Shown piece by piece: positions 9,037 through 18,199 of a DNA stretch of 64,000 nt. Made by a program: the position numbers and the translations under genes. Origin of the DNA: JAXGXJ01 sp050943595. Its GTDB lineage: Bacteria; Actinomycetota; Thermoleophilia; RBG-16-64-13. The DNA lies in NCBI GenBank assembly GCA_050943595.1, contig JBMNPM010000001.1, positions 184,234-248,233 on the forward strand, read 5' to 3'. The notes beneath the pieces were generated by a model that had not been told where the DNA came from, searched no databases, and saw only the letters and a program-made list of their open reading frames with translations. Every line of letters starts with the position of its first letter. Position 1 is the first letter of the stretch.

Positions 9037-10308
9037 TCAGTCGCTGGCTTCGACCTTATCCAGGGGCGTCTTTCGCTTCATGACCAACCAAGCTGTCAAT
9101 ACGAATGCTCCTACCAGCATGTGCAGCAGCCCCACGGCCCAAACGAGATCACTCCAGTCGAAGGAGATGATGATCATCCCCAAGGTACCCATCACAGTCA
9201 TGCTCGAGCTCATAAGGGCTGAAGCCGACCCGGTGTCAGCTTTCTGCTGCTCTAACAGAAGGTAGATGACCGGCGGCCGGCTGCAGCTGGCCGCTACAGT
9301 GGCCGGCAGTAGCGTCAATGCGAACATCCACGGACTGAGTCCTCCCAGCAGTACAACCAACAACCCACCGGCCACCATGAGGATGAAGCAGGTGGTGATG
9401 ATTGAGGACCGTTCGAACCACGACGAAAGTCGTACATAGAACCAAGGACCAATCATCATACCCACAGCGTTCACTGCGAAGTAGTAGCTGTATGTCTGGC
9501 TGCTGAGCCCGAAACCGTCTTGGTAGATATAGGAAGAGGAGGCGACGAAGGCCATGGTGGAGAGGGAGTTGGTGGAGAAGATTACCAGCAACCATGCGAA
9601 GACGGGGTTTTTGATGACCACAGCCAGGCGGCCCAGCGTCTTCGTCACGCTACCGGAGCCCTTCTGGGCCAGGGTCTCGCGGAACATCACCGATCCGGCT
9701 ACGACTATCACACCCAACACGGCCTGGGCGGCGAATGTTCCTCTCCATGACGTGAGGGTTAGGAGGAATGCTCCCACGATCGGTGCTACGGCGGGAGAGA
9801 TGATCACCAAGGACTGTACCAGTGCCAGGATCGACTCACGCTTCTTTCCTTCATATACGTCTTTGACGATGGCCGTGGCTACGGCACTTGCAGAACCCGC
9901 ACCGACGGCCTGCAGGATCCGGAACAGCATGAGCAGGTAGATGTTGGGTGCGACGGCGCACAGAGCACCTGCGACGGTGTATACGGAGAGACCAACGAGC
10001 AGTATGGGCCGGCGCCCGTACTTGTCGCTCAACGGTCCCCACACCAGCGTAGCGAGGCTGTAAAAGACGAAGAAGAGGATGAGGGTCAAGTTCGTCTGAT
10101 ATGCGGGTACGGCAAAATGCCTGGTCATGACAGGCATAGCGGGGAGATAGAGGTCGGTCGAAAGGGGTACGAAGGCGCTGAGCAGCGCCAGAAAGGCGAT
10201 CAGCCCTCTGTTGCCCAGGTACTTCTGCCGTGTTCGTGCCTCGTCCCCCTGGCGGATGGACGGGCTTGTGTCATCCACCAATGCAGATCCATCAGAAGAA
10301 GTGCACAT
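9037..10308 (-). CDS. MFS exporter, Bcr/CflA family
   Basis: About 423 residues and 12 hydrophobic segments. The N-terminal helix with LSTDLYLPAMP and the following loop GPLSDKYGRRP are hallmarks of Bcr/CflA (bicyclomycin/chloramphenicol-type) exporters of the DHA1 group. ATG 10308 is 4 bases from a strong hairpin and has no visible ribosome site; GTG 10278 is an alternative and the first membrane helix begins after both. The substrate is unknown. Confidence 0.87.
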   Translation of the reverse strand: MCTSSDGSALVDDTSPSIRQGDEARTRQKYLGNRGLIAFLALLSAFVPLSTDLYLPAMPVMTRHFAVPAYQTNLTLILFFVFYSLATLVWGPLSDKYGRRPILLVGLSVYTVAGALCAVAPNIYLLMLFRILQAVGAGSASAVATAIVKDVYEGKKRESILALVQSLVIISPAVAPIVGAFLLTLTSWRGTFAAQAVLGVIVVAGSVMFRETLAQKGSGSVTKTLGRLAVVIKNPVFAWLLVIFSTNSLSTMAFVASSSYIYQDGFGLSSQTYSYYFAVNAVGMMIGPWFYVRLSSWFERSSIITTCFILMVAGGLLVVLLGGLSPWMFALTLLPATVAASCSRPPVIYLLLEQQKADTGSASALMSSSMTVMGTLGMIIISFDWSDLVWAVGLLHMLVGAFVLTAWLVMKRKTPLDKVEASD

Positions 10309-10312
10309 GATC

Positions 10313-10340
10313 GGGCACTGCCGAGAGGAGGGCAGTGCCC
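10313..10340. other. Perfect 10-bp inverted repeat
   Basis: GGGCACTGCC, an 8-base loop, then GGCAGTGCCC. It lies in the leader of the Bcr/CflA gene, just before ATG 10308. No T-run follows it on the minus strand, so it is not a simple terminator for that direction. It could hide the start region or act as an operator. Confidence 0.5.
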
Positions 10341-10344
10341 TCCG

Positions 10345-10367
10345 AAAAAACAAAGAGAATCCCTTTG
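10345..10367 (-). terminator. Probable terminator of the tRNA-Gln/tRNA-Glu transcript
   Basis: On the minus strand CAAAGG and CTTTG form a short stem followed by TTTTTT, 25 bases after tRNA-Glu. The stem is weak but the T-tract is in the right place. Confidence 0.45.
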
Positions 10368-10392
10368 CAGGGACCCTCCTTGCCTCCTCAAG

Positions 10393-10465
10393 TGGCCCGT
10401 ACCGGATTTGAACCGGTGATCTTCGCCTTGAGAGGGCGATGTCCTAACCGCTAGACGAACGGGCC
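10393..10465 (-). tRNA. tRNA-Glu (CTC)
   Basis: Full cloverleaf of 73 nt: acceptor GGCCCGT/ACGGGCC with discriminator A, anticodon stem TCGCC/GGCGA with loop CTCTCAA (anticodon CTC), and a T-arm with GGTTCAAATCC. CCA is not encoded. It follows tRNA-Gln by 7 bases. Confidence 0.95.
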
Positions 10466-10472
10466 AAGTTGG

Positions 10473-10543
10473 CTGCCCGACGAGGATTCGAACCTCGGCT
10501 AACTGATCCAGAGTCAGTCGTGCTACCGTTACACCATCGGGCA
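10473..10543 (-). tRNA. tRNA-Gln (CTG)
   Basis: 71 nt: acceptor TGCCCGA/TCGGGCA with discriminator G, anticodon stem ACTGA/TCAGT with loop CTCTGGA (anticodon CTG). The weak first pair U1-A72 is a known GlnRS identity feature. It lies about 107 bases after the end of glnS on the same strand. Confidence 0.95.
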
Positions 10544-10649
10544 TCGCTTCGACGTGGCGCAAACACGACTACGGTTCCGCGCCGGACGAAGCGAGGGTTA
10601 GTTTACCATCACCGACCGAAACGAGGCCGGATGTTGTACGCAGGGGCCG

Positions 10650-12485
10650 CTAGCCCCGCCCCTGCCTCTTTTCGATCCTAGCCCACGCGTCTTTGAGCGT
10701 GACGGTGCGGTTGAAGATGGGGGCACCCGGCCGGGAATCCTCCGGATCGGGATAGAAATAGCCCAGCCGCTCGAATTGGTACCGCGTGCCTGGGGTTGCC
10801 GCCGCCAAGGAGGGTTCGAGTCGGCAGTCACGTAGGACTTCCAGCGAATGCGGATTGAGGGTCGCCGTGAAATCCTGGCCATCAGGCGTTTCGTCGGGAT
10901 TCTCCACGGTGAAGAGTGTGTCGTACAGTCTCACCTCAGCTTGGACGGCGTGCTGGGCGGATACCCAATGGATGGTGGACTTTACCCTGCGCCCGTCGGG
11001 AGCATTGCCGCCGCGCGTGGCCGGATCGTAGTGGGCCCGTACTTCGACCACCTCTCCGCTCTCTGGGTCCTTGACCACCCCGGTGCAGGTGATCATGTAT
11101 GCATAGCGTAAGCGCACCTCCACTCCCGGGCTGAGGCGGTGGTACTTGGGCGGCGGGACTTCGCGAAAGTCATCCTGTTCGATGTAGATGACCCGGGAGA
11201 AGGGTACCAGGCGGGTACCCATACTCGCGTCCTCAGGATTATTGACTGCCTCCAACTCCTCGACCTGTCCCTCGGGGTAGTTCTCGATTACCACCCGGAG
11301 AGGCCGCAGGACGGCCATGACCCGCGGGGCATGGCGATTGAGGTCCTCGCGTATGCAGTGTTCCAGCAACTGCAGCTGGACCATGTTCTCGCGTTTGGCG
11401 ATACCTATACGGTCGCAGAAATCGCGGATGGCTTCGGCCGGGTAACCACGCCGGCGCATGCCTGAGAGGGTCGGCATGCGGGGATCGTCCCATCCGTCCA
11501 CGTGGCCTTCCTGCACGAGCCGCAACAGTTTGCGTTTACTCATGATGGTATACGTCAAATTGAGGCGGGCGAACTCGCGCTGTCGCGGGTGCGCACGGGG
11601 CAATTCCAGGGCCTCAAGGATCCATTCATAGAGCGGCCGGTGCACCTCGAATTCCAGCGTGCAGATGCTGTGGGTGATTCCCTCGATGTAGTCGCTCAGG
11701 CCGTGCGCAAAATCGTACATGGGGTAGATGCACCACTCGTCGCCCGTCTGATGGTGCGAGGTGTGGCGGATGCGGTAGAGCACGGGGTCGCGTAGCCAGA
11801 TGTTGGGTGCGCTCATATCGATCTTAGCGCGTAGGGTGCAGGCGCCCTCGGGGAATTCGCCGGCGCGCATGCGATGGAAAAGATCGAGGTTCTCCGCTAC
11901 CGGCCGATCCCGGTAGATACTTTCCCGGCCCGGTCGGTCGGGTGCCCCGCGCATCTCGTCCACCTCTGCGGGCGTGTGATCGCAGACGAAGGCCTTGCCC
12001 CTGCGGATCAATTCGAGCGCGTATTCATACAACGGCTCGAAGTAATCGGAGGCGTAGAACGGCTCTAAGGCCTCACCACTACTTTGTGCGGGCATGATGG
12101 CGGGTATATGGAAGTCCTCGCGACCTCCAAGACTGCGCTTCTCCGCCAATCCCCCGACCGGCTTGAGACCTAGGCAGTGGTCGGCCCAGCCGGCGATGAG
12201 CCACGTGACGTCCGTCGTGATGGAGTCGACGTACTCGACATCTTCCTTGGTTGGATTCGTGTCATCGAGCCGGAGGTTGCACTGTCCTGCGAACTGACGG
12301 GCGATACCGAAATTAAGACAGATGGATTTAGCGTGGCCGATGTGGAGATAGCCGTTGGGCTCTGGAGGAAAGCGTGTCACTACATGGCTGTGGCGGCCCG
12401 AGGCCAGGTCTTCCTGTACGATTTCTCGGAGAAAGTCCTGATGTTCCTGTGCCGGCTGGTCCTGGTTCGTGCTGGGGTCCGTCAT
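10650..12485 (-). CDS. glnS: Glutaminyl-tRNA synthetase
   Basis: Charges tRNA-Gln with glutamine directly. 611 residues; the class I signature is in PPEPNGYLHIGHAKS (about residue 40) and the KMSKS-type loop in MSKRKL. Long anticodon-binding beta-barrels follow, including an RVIYIEQDDF block, as in bacterial GlnRS. ATG 12485 is preceded by GGAGAAAGG. Many Gram-positive lineages lack GlnRS and use GatCAB amidation instead, so its presence is informative. gltX lies upstream on the same strand and the cognate tRNAs downstream. Confidence 0.95.
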   Translation of the reverse strand: MTDPSTNQDQPAQEHQDFLREIVQEDLASGRHSHVVTRFPPEPNGYLHIGHAKSICLNFGIARQFAGQCNLRLDDTNPTKEDVEYVDSITTDVTWLIAGWADHCLGLKPVGGLAEKRSLGGREDFHIPAIMPAQSSGEALEPFYASDYFEPLYEYALELIRRGKAFVCDHTPAEVDEMRGAPDRPGRESIYRDRPVAENLDLFHRMRAGEFPEGACTLRAKIDMSAPNIWLRDPVLYRIRHTSHHQTGDEWCIYPMYDFAHGLSDYIEGITHSICTLEFEVHRPLYEWILEALELPRAHPRQREFARLNLTYTIMSKRKLLRLVQEGHVDGWDDPRMPTLSGMRRRGYPAEAIRDFCDRIGIAKRENMVQLQLLEHCIREDLNRHAPRVMAVLRPLRVVIENYPEGQVEELEAVNNPEDASMGTRLVPFSRVIYIEQDDFREVPPPKYHRLSPGVEVRLRYAYMITCTGVVKDPESGEVVEVRAHYDPATRGGNAPDGRRVKSTIHWVSAQHAVQAEVRLYDTLFTVENPDETPDGQDFTATLNPHSLEVLRDCRLEPSLAAATPGTRYQFERLGYFYPDPEDSRPGAPIFNRTVTLKDAWARIEKRQGRG

Positions 12486-12623
12486 GGCGCCCTTTCTCCA
12501 CCCTTCATCGTTACTCCTCGGTAGTGATTTCCGCTCGGTGAAAGCCTCTTTGTCGCATAACCGTTTGGGTCGGTCAAGGTCTCTGTCGTCATCCGCTGCA
12601 GGTGTGGGTCATGTGTCCGGTCC

Positions 12624-14117
12624 TCACGATTCCGCGCTCTGCCCATGGTCCGCCGCCGCTATGGCTTGCGCTGCCCCCAGTCGGGCCAGAGTCTCCTCGC
12701 GCCCTATGAGCGCGATGGATTCGAACAAGGGGAGAGACACCAAGGATCCGGTGGTGGCAACCCGGAGCACCTGGAAGACCTGTTTGGGTTTGAGAGCCAG
12801 GGTCTCGGGGAGGGCACGCAGGCGGCTCTCGATGGCTGCGAAGCTCCAGGACTCCAATGGGGCGAGTGCCTCCTTCGCGGTTGCGAGGATGAGTCCTGCA
12901 CCCTCTTTAGCAAGCGTCTTTGCTATCGCCGATGGCTCGATGGCCAGGTCTCGGTCGAACAAGAAACGGATCATAGGCACGACGTCAGCCAGGCGCTTCA
13001 GGCGCTCAGAGACCAGCGGTGCGAGCTGCAGATACCATTCGCTGCGGACCTCGAGATCACCGGCCGGGGCAAGTCCCGCCGCTTCGATCCAGGGAAACAG
13101 GCGGGCCATCAATGTCTTAGGCTCCATATCTCGGATGTATACGCCATTCATCCATTCGAGTTTCTCGAAATCGAAGATGGCCGGGTTTTTGGAGATCCGC
13201 TCCAGTGAGAAGCTCGTCTTTAGGTCTTCGGGTGAAATGATGGTGGTCTCGCCGTCGAGGGACCAACCGAGCAGGGCCAGGTAATTGAGTAGCGTCTCGG
13301 GCAGATACCCCTCATCGCGGAAGGCCTCGACCGAGGTCGCCCCATGACGTTTAGAGAGCTTCTTGCCGTCGGCTCCCCAGATCATGGATAGATGGGCGAA
13401 TATCGGCACAGCATGGCCCAGAGCCTCATATACCAAGATCTGGCGTGGTGTGTTGGAGAGGTGGTCGTCGCCTCGGATTATGTGGGTAATCTGCATGTCG
13501 ACGTCATCGACCACGGTGGCGAAATTGTAGGTGGGGGTCCCATCTGCCCGCACGAGCACGTAGTCGTCCATAGCACTACACGGAAAGATGGTCTCACCAC
13601 GTACTGCATCAGGGACGACGATATCGCCACGGTTCTCGGGGACGGCCAAGCGCCACACGTGTGGCTCGTCGGCGGCCAGACGGCCCGCCACCACAGCGGG
13701 AGGCAGTCGCCGACAGGTCCGGTCGTAGCCGCGAGCCTCATCGCCCGCGCGTGTGAGGGCCCGCTTGGCCTCCAGTTCCTCGGTAGAGCAGAAGCAGGGA
13801 TAGGCGTTGCCGCCGGCCTTCATGCGTTCGAGGGCGGCCGCGTAGTTGGCGGCGCGTCCGGTCTGGAAATAGGGACCGAAGGGGCCACCAATCTCGGGCC
13901 CCTCATCCCAATCGAGCCCCAACCATTCCAGGGAGCGCAAGATCTGAGCCGTGTTTTCTTCGGTCGATCGCTCTGGGTCGGTGTCGTCGATGCGCAGTAT
14001 GAACGAGCCGCCTGTCCGACGGGCAAACGCCCAGTTGTAGATGGCTGTACGCGCTCCGCCTACATGGAGAGCGCCGGTAGGGCTGGGGGCGAAGCGGACG
14101 CGGACAGAGTCGGTCAT
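12624..14117 (-). CDS. gltX: Glutamyl-tRNA synthetase
   Basis: 497 residues. Motifs are FAPSPTGALHVGGARTA (HIGH-type), an FCST zinc-region remnant near residue 105, and KKLSKRHGA (KMSKS loop, about residue 255). It ligates glutamate to tRNA-Glu. Because a GlnRS gene is next door, this enzyme may be the discriminating form, which is inference. ATG 14117 has AAGGAAGG upstream. A complete MITE-like element lies in its 5' region, starting 35 bases from the start codon. Confidence 0.95.
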   Translation of the reverse strand: MTDSVRVRFAPSPTGALHVGGARTAIYNWAFARRTGGSFILRIDDTDPERSTEENTAQILRSLEWLGLDWDEGPEIGGPFGPYFQTGRAANYAAALERMKAGGNAYPCFCSTEELEAKRALTRAGDEARGYDRTCRRLPPAVVAGRLAADEPHVWRLAVPENRGDIVVPDAVRGETIFPCSAMDDYVLVRADGTPTYNFATVVDDVDMQITHIIRGDDHLSNTPRQILVYEALGHAVPIFAHLSMIWGADGKKLSKRHGATSVEAFRDEGYLPETLLNYLALLGWSLDGETTIISPEDLKTSFSLERISKNPAIFDFEKLEWMNGVYIRDMEPKTLMARLFPWIEAAGLAPAGDLEVRSEWYLQLAPLVSERLKRLADVVPMIRFLFDRDLAIEPSAIAKTLAKEGAGLILATAKEALAPLESWSFAAIESRLRALPETLALKPKQVFQVLRVATTGSLVSLPLFESIALIGREETLARLGAAQAIAAADHGQSAES

Positions 14118-14152
14118 GGGTCCTTCCTTGTGTATTCAACAGCCTTATAGGA

Positions 14153-14310
14153 GGCTGTTGAAAAACGAAACACCGGCCGCCGGAACACACTGAGCAGCAC
14201 GATAGTACGCCATCGGTCGCGCGAATAGCGCTGCTATTCGCGCTTCCTCTATCCTCCTCTCGCACGTGCTGATCGTGTTCTGGCGGCGAAGTGTCATATT
14301 TTCAACAGCC
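14153..14310 (+). repeat. MITE-like palindromic element, complete copy
   Basis: About 158 bp with imperfect terminal inverted repeats of about 44 bp. It begins GGCTGTTGAA and ends TTCAACAGCC, and both arms carry CCGCC and GAACAC blocks. The centre has an 11-bp inverted repeat, GCGCGAATAGC and GCTATTCGCGC. The 15 bp TTCAACAGCCTTATA stand both left of it (14135-14149) and at its right end (14301-14315). Read on the minus strand, all copies keep an open frame containing LFARPM..Y and AAGVSFF. Confidence 0.8.
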
Positions 14311-14341
14311 TTATAACGGTACCAAGAGTTTTCAAACTGTA

Positions 14342-14656
14342 TCATTCTCCACCACGGCTCCTGTCCCGATGAGGTTCTTCGGTTCGGTCGAGGAGGTCCT
14401 GGAAGCGCTGGGCTGCACTTTCACGCTCGGCTTTTTGGGCCGCTTGGACGCGGGATGCAGCGTCGTCGAGGTCGGGCTTCTTACGCTGGGAGCGTTCCAG
14501 AAGGCCGTCGATGGTGACGTCACCCTGCTCGTCGGCCGCCTGTTTTAGTATGGCCAGCAGCTCCTCCTGGAGCGATCGCTGGTTGTAGGCGGCACGGTTG
14601 CGGAGCCGGCGGGCGATGTCGTCGGGTACGTTCTTGACGAAGAGGTTGACGGGCAT
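14342..14656 (-). CDS. RHH antitoxin, FitA/VapB-like, orphan
   Basis: 104 residues from ATG 14656, which follows AGAGAGGAG; longer in-frame starts lack a ribosome site. Residues 1-40 (VNLFVKNVPDDIARRLRNRA..YNQRSLQEELLAIL) form a ribbon-helix-helix of the FitA/Arc type that binds operator DNA as a dimer. The charged C-terminal half would bind a PIN-domain toxin. No PIN gene follows; the next sequence downstream is the MITE-like element and gltX, so the toxin appears lost or was never here. Confidence 0.75.
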   Translation of the reverse strand: MPVNLFVKNVPDDIARRLRNRAAYNQRSLQEELLAILKQAADEQGDVTIDGLLERSQRKKPDLDDAASRVQAAQKAERESAAQRFQDLLDRTEEPHRDRSRGGE

Positions 14657-14943
14657 GCGATGGCTCCTCTCTCTGCAGCGCGGCGGTATCGTGCGGGCGG
14701 GCCGCCCGCAGCAGCGATCGCGGGCCGCGCGGGGGATTCCCTCCAAAAATATTCTATACTTTGGTTGTTATTTGTACTCTGTCGACGAGAAAGCAGGCTG
14801 CGATCGTTTCCCACGCACAGAGCGATGACCGTGTTCCAAGCGATGACCATGTTTCCAATGCTCAGGGTGGCACCCCCCGGCGCAGCCTCGGCCAGCGTGG
14901 AGCCGGAGGCAATGGCGGCTCAGGGCCGCCGTCACCGGATCCC

Positions 14944-16860
14944 ATGAACGAAGACGAGCGGCGCCGGCGTATGCGCCACCAGATGTGGTCTATCATCACC
15001 TACATAGTCGTCGCCCTCGTCGCCCTCTACCTCTTTCAGCAGTTCGTCGTGAACCCCATGGGCAACCCGTCCACCGAGCTCGAGTACAGCGCTTTCAAGG
15101 CCAAGGTGGCTGAAGGACAGATACTGAATGCCGTGATCGGTGATACGAAAATCACGGGCACCATGAAGAACCCAAATGAGACTGAGCCACTTGAATTCAC
15201 CACCAATGCTCTGCAGGGGGCGGACACCAATCTCGTGTCGGAGTTGCAAAAGGCCGGTGTCGCGTACTCCTTCAAGGAGCCTTCCAGTCCCGTTGGCGGC
15301 ATCCTCGTCAGTCTGCTGCCCTTCCTGCTTATCGGTGTCTTTTGGTACCTCATCTACCGACGAATAGCGGGTGCGGCCGGCAGAGGTGGCCCCGGCGGAA
15401 TCTTCGGGGTGGGTAAGAGCAAAGCTACGCAGGTCACCCCGGAGCAGGTAGGGGTCACCTTCAAGGACGTGGGGGGCGCCGATGAAGCTATCGCCGAACT
15501 CCAGGAGATCATCCAGTTCCTGAGGACGCCCGACTACTTTGCCCGTCTGGGCGGACGCATTCCCAAAGGTGTACTTCTCGTGGGGCCACCCGGGACCGGC
15601 AAGACCCTGCTGGCCAAGGCTACGGCCGGTGAGGCCGGAGTGGCTTTCTTCGAGAGCAGTGGTTCGGAGTTCGTGGAGATGTTCGTCGGTGTGGGCGCCG
15701 CACGTGTTCGTGACCTCTTTGAACAGGCTCGTAAAGCGGCGCCGGCCATCGTGTTTATCGACGAGATCGACGCCATCGGCCAGTCCCGGGGGGGCGGCGT
15801 CACCATGGGCGGTGGCAACGACGAACGCGAGCAGACGCTCAATCAGTTGCTGGCTGAGATCGACGGTTTCAGCAGCGACACTTCGCGTCCGGTCATACTA
15901 ATGGCCGCTACCAACCGCCCCGAAGTGCTCGACAAAGCTCTACTGCGGGCCGGTAGATTCGACCGGCAGGTGGAAGTGGGCAATCCCGATCTCATCGGAC
16001 GGATACAGATCCTCAAGATCCATAGCAGGGATATTCGGTTGGCTCCTGATTTCGACCTCGACCGGGCCGCCCGCATTACTCCGGGCTTCAGCGGCGCCGA
16101 CCTGGCCAATGCCATGAACGAAGCGGCCTTGCTTGCGGCTCGTCGCAACGCCCCGGCCGTTACCATCAAAGACTTCGAGGCTGCTATGGAGCGTGTCATC
16201 GCTGGCCTGGAGAAGAAGACGCGGGTCATGAACGATCAGGAACGGAACACGGTCGCCTACCACGAGTCAGGGCATGCTTTGGTTGCCACCCTGGTGCCGC
16301 ACGCCGACCCGGTGGCCAAGATTAGCATCATCCCGCGGGCACGGGGAGCCCTTGGCTACACGCTGCAGATGCCTACCGAGGACCGCTACATCTTGACGCA
16401 GGATGAGCTCATGGACCGTATAGCCATGATACTGGGCGGCCGTGCTGCTGAGGAGACGGTGTTCCACACCATCAGTACGGGGGCCAGCGACGACATCATG
16501 AAGGCCACCGATCTCGCGCGACGCATGATCACTGAGTTCGGTATGAGCTCTAAGTTGGGCTCTGTGCGCTACGCGGGTCAGGCGCTGCAGTATCTGGGCG
16601 GCGTGGTGCAGGACAACAGTCAACTAAGCCCGCAGACCAGGGAGTTGATCGACGCTGAGGTTCGAGACATCGTCATGACGCAGTACGAACGCGCTCAGCA
16701 GCTCTTGCGCGAGCACCGGAGAGCTCTCGACATCCTGGCTGCAGAGCTTCTGGAGCACGAGACACTGGACGGAGCCGCGGTACAGAAGGCCTTGGATATC
16801 GAGAGAGCTGAGAGTGCCGTGATCCCTGGAGACGAGGTGGACCCTCCGCCGCCGGCCTAA
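14944..16860 (+). CDS. ftsH: ATP-dependent zinc metalloprotease FtsH
   Basis: Membrane-anchored AAA+ protease that degrades misfolded membrane proteins and short-lived regulators. Two N-terminal membrane helices (about residues 15-35 and 120-140) flank an extracytoplasmic domain. Then come Walker A GPPGTGKT, Walker B VFIDEIDAIG, the SRH NRPEVLDKALLRAGRFDR and the zinc site HESGH. From ATG 14944 it has 638 residues, the normal size. The frame is open upstream to TTG 14761, which would add a Gly/Ser/Pro-rich tail, but a TATACT box at 14755-14760 makes translation from there unlikely. It ends in a Pro-rich tail. Confidence 0.95.
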   Translation: MNEDERRRRMRHQMWSIITYIVVALVALYLFQQFVVNPMGNPSTELEYSAFKAKVAEGQILNAVIGDTKITGTMKNPNETEPLEFTTNALQGADTNLVSELQKAGVAYSFKEPSSPVGGILVSLLPFLLIGVFWYLIYRRIAGAAGRGGPGGIFGVGKSKATQVTPEQVGVTFKDVGGADEAIAELQEIIQFLRTPDYFARLGGRIPKGVLLVGPPGTGKTLLAKATAGEAGVAFFESSGSEFVEMFVGVGAARVRDLFEQARKAAPAIVFIDEIDAIGQSRGGGVTMGGGNDEREQTLNQLLAEIDGFSSDTSRPVILMAATNRPEVLDKALLRAGRFDRQVEVGNPDLIGRIQILKIHSRDIRLAPDFDLDRAARITPGFSGADLANAMNEAALLAARRNAPAVTIKDFEAAMERVIAGLEKKTRVMNDQERNTVAYHESGHALVATLVPHADPVAKISIIPRARGALGYTLQMPTEDRYILTQDELMDRIAMILGGRAAEETVFHTISTGASDDIMKATDLARRMITEFGMSSKLGSVRYAGQALQYLGGVVQDNSQLSPQTRELIDAEVRDIVMTQYERAQQLLREHRRALDILAAELLEHETLDGAAVQKALDIERAESAVIPGDEVDPPPPA

Positions 16861-16884
16861 CAGGCTGCGGCTGGCGGCTGCTTC

Positions 16885-18132
16885 TTAGGGGACCCTCTGG
16901 TGTAGGCTCGACAGGGCCGCCCTCATCCTCGTGAGTGCTTGGGTTAGGAGCACCCGGCTGCATCCAAAGTTGAGACGGACGTAGCCTGGGCCTTCGAATT
17001 CGGTCCCGTCGGAGAGGCCTACGCCGGCGGCTTCGAAGAAGCCCACCGGATTGGTGATGCCGGTTCCACGTGTGTCTATCCAGGCCAGATAGGTCGCTTC
17101 GACGTGCGCGATCTCCAGCCCGGCCATGCCGGCTACCTCCGACTCTACCAGGTCACGATTGCTCCGTAGATAGGTCAACAGTGCCTGGCGCCAGGGCTCT
17201 CCTTGCTCGTAGGCGGCTTGGGCTGCTACGTAGCCAAGGGCGTTCACATGTGGAACGATTCCCGTCATGGCCCGCCGGAAGTCATGGCGCAGCTCGGGGT
17301 TGCTGATGACGGCGAAAGAGCAGCCCAGCCCTGGGATATTGAAGGTCTTGCTGGGTGCCATGAGGGTTATGGTCTGCGCGGCCACTTCGGGCGAGAGACA
17401 GGCCAACGGCAGATGACATGCTTGCTCATCGAGGATGAGTCCGGCATGGATGTCATCGGAACCGATGACCAGGCCTCTACGTAGGGCCAGCGCTGCCAAC
17501 GCGTTCAGTTCCTTGGTCGTCCAGGCCCGACCGACCGGGTTGTGGGGAGAGCAGAGAAGGAGTAGCCGCGTGTGAGGGGAGAGCGCGTTCTCCAGCGCGC
17601 TCAGATCCATCTCCCAACGGCCGTGGTGGCAGCGCAGGGGTACCTTCACCAATCCGCGTTCAGCTAGGAGGGGTGCGGAGAGAAAGGGGGGATAGATGGG
17701 TGTGAAGGTGGCCACATCGTCTCCGCGTCTGCCTACGGCCCGGCAGAGTACGTTGAGTCCTGTGACCAGGCCGGGGAGCCACACGATCCATTCCGGTTGC
17801 ACATCCCAGCCGTACTCGGAGAGAAGGTTTGCCCGCACAGCTGTCATGAGGCCTGCAGGAGGCTGTCCGTACCCGAACACACCATGGTCGATACGCCGGT
17901 GTAATGCGTCGATGACGGCGGGGGGCGAAGGGAAGTCCATATCGGCCACCCATAAGGGTATGACATCGCGACCTGCGTACTTGTCCCACTTGAGACTACC
18001 CGTGTTGGCGCGGTCGACGACTGTGTCGAAGTCGAACACGCCGCTGTGTATGTGACGCGGCGAGGGCGTGCCTGCTGCAGAAGAGCGAGGAGGGCCACCG
18101 AGGTGGCCCTCTATGTGTCTACCGTGTCTCAC
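16885..18132 (-). CDS. MalY/PatB-type PLP C-S lyase / aminotransferase
   Basis: Fold type I PLP enzyme. The N-terminal block VIPLWVADMDFPSPPAVIDAL is diagnostic of the MalY/PatB group, and the Schiff-base lysine is in LMAPSKTFNIPGLG. These enzymes cleave cystathionine or other cysteine S-conjugates to pyruvate, ammonia and a thiol. The longest frame starts at GTG 18132 (415 residues) but includes a hairpin-forming leader; GTG 18039, just before FDFD, gives about 384 residues and fits the family better. It is the first minus-strand gene after convergent ftsH. Confidence 0.88.
   Translation of the reverse strand: MRHGRHIEGHLGGPPRSSAAGTPSPRHIHSGVFDFDTVVDRANTGSLKWDKYAGRDVIPLWVADMDFPSPPAVIDALHRRIDHGVFGYGQPPAGLMTAVRANLLSEYGWDVQPEWIVWLPGLVTGLNVLCRAVGRRGDDVATFTPIYPPFLSAPLLAERGLVKVPLRCHHGRWEMDLSALENALSPHTRLLLLCSPHNPVGRAWTTKELNALAALALRRGLVIGSDDIHAGLILDEQACHLPLACLSPEVAAQTITLMAPSKTFNIPGLGCSFAVISNPELRHDFRRAMTGIVPHVNALGYVAAQAAYEQGEPWRQALLTYLRSNRDLVESEVAGMAGLEIAHVEATYLAWIDTRGTGITNPVGFFEAAGVGLSDGTEFEGPGYVRLNFGCSRVLLTQALTRMRAALSSLHQRVP
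18090..18111. other. Perfect 10-bp inverted repeat at the malY-like gene start
   Basis: GAGGGCCACC, GA, GGTGGCCCTC. It lies inside the longest possible reading frame of the MalY-like gene, which argues that translation begins downstream and that this is a leader hairpin. Confidence 0.45.
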
Positions 18133-18199
18133 CTCGAAGCTGTCGACAGTGTCGCCGGTAGTATCGGCGACAGCGGCTCAGAGGTTGCTGAACGAAAAA

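Noticed and set aside
14761..14943. FtsH N-terminal extension from TTG 14761
   Set aside because: The TTG adjoins a TATACT -10 box, so transcription would begin after it; no ribosome site; the family length fits ATG 14944.
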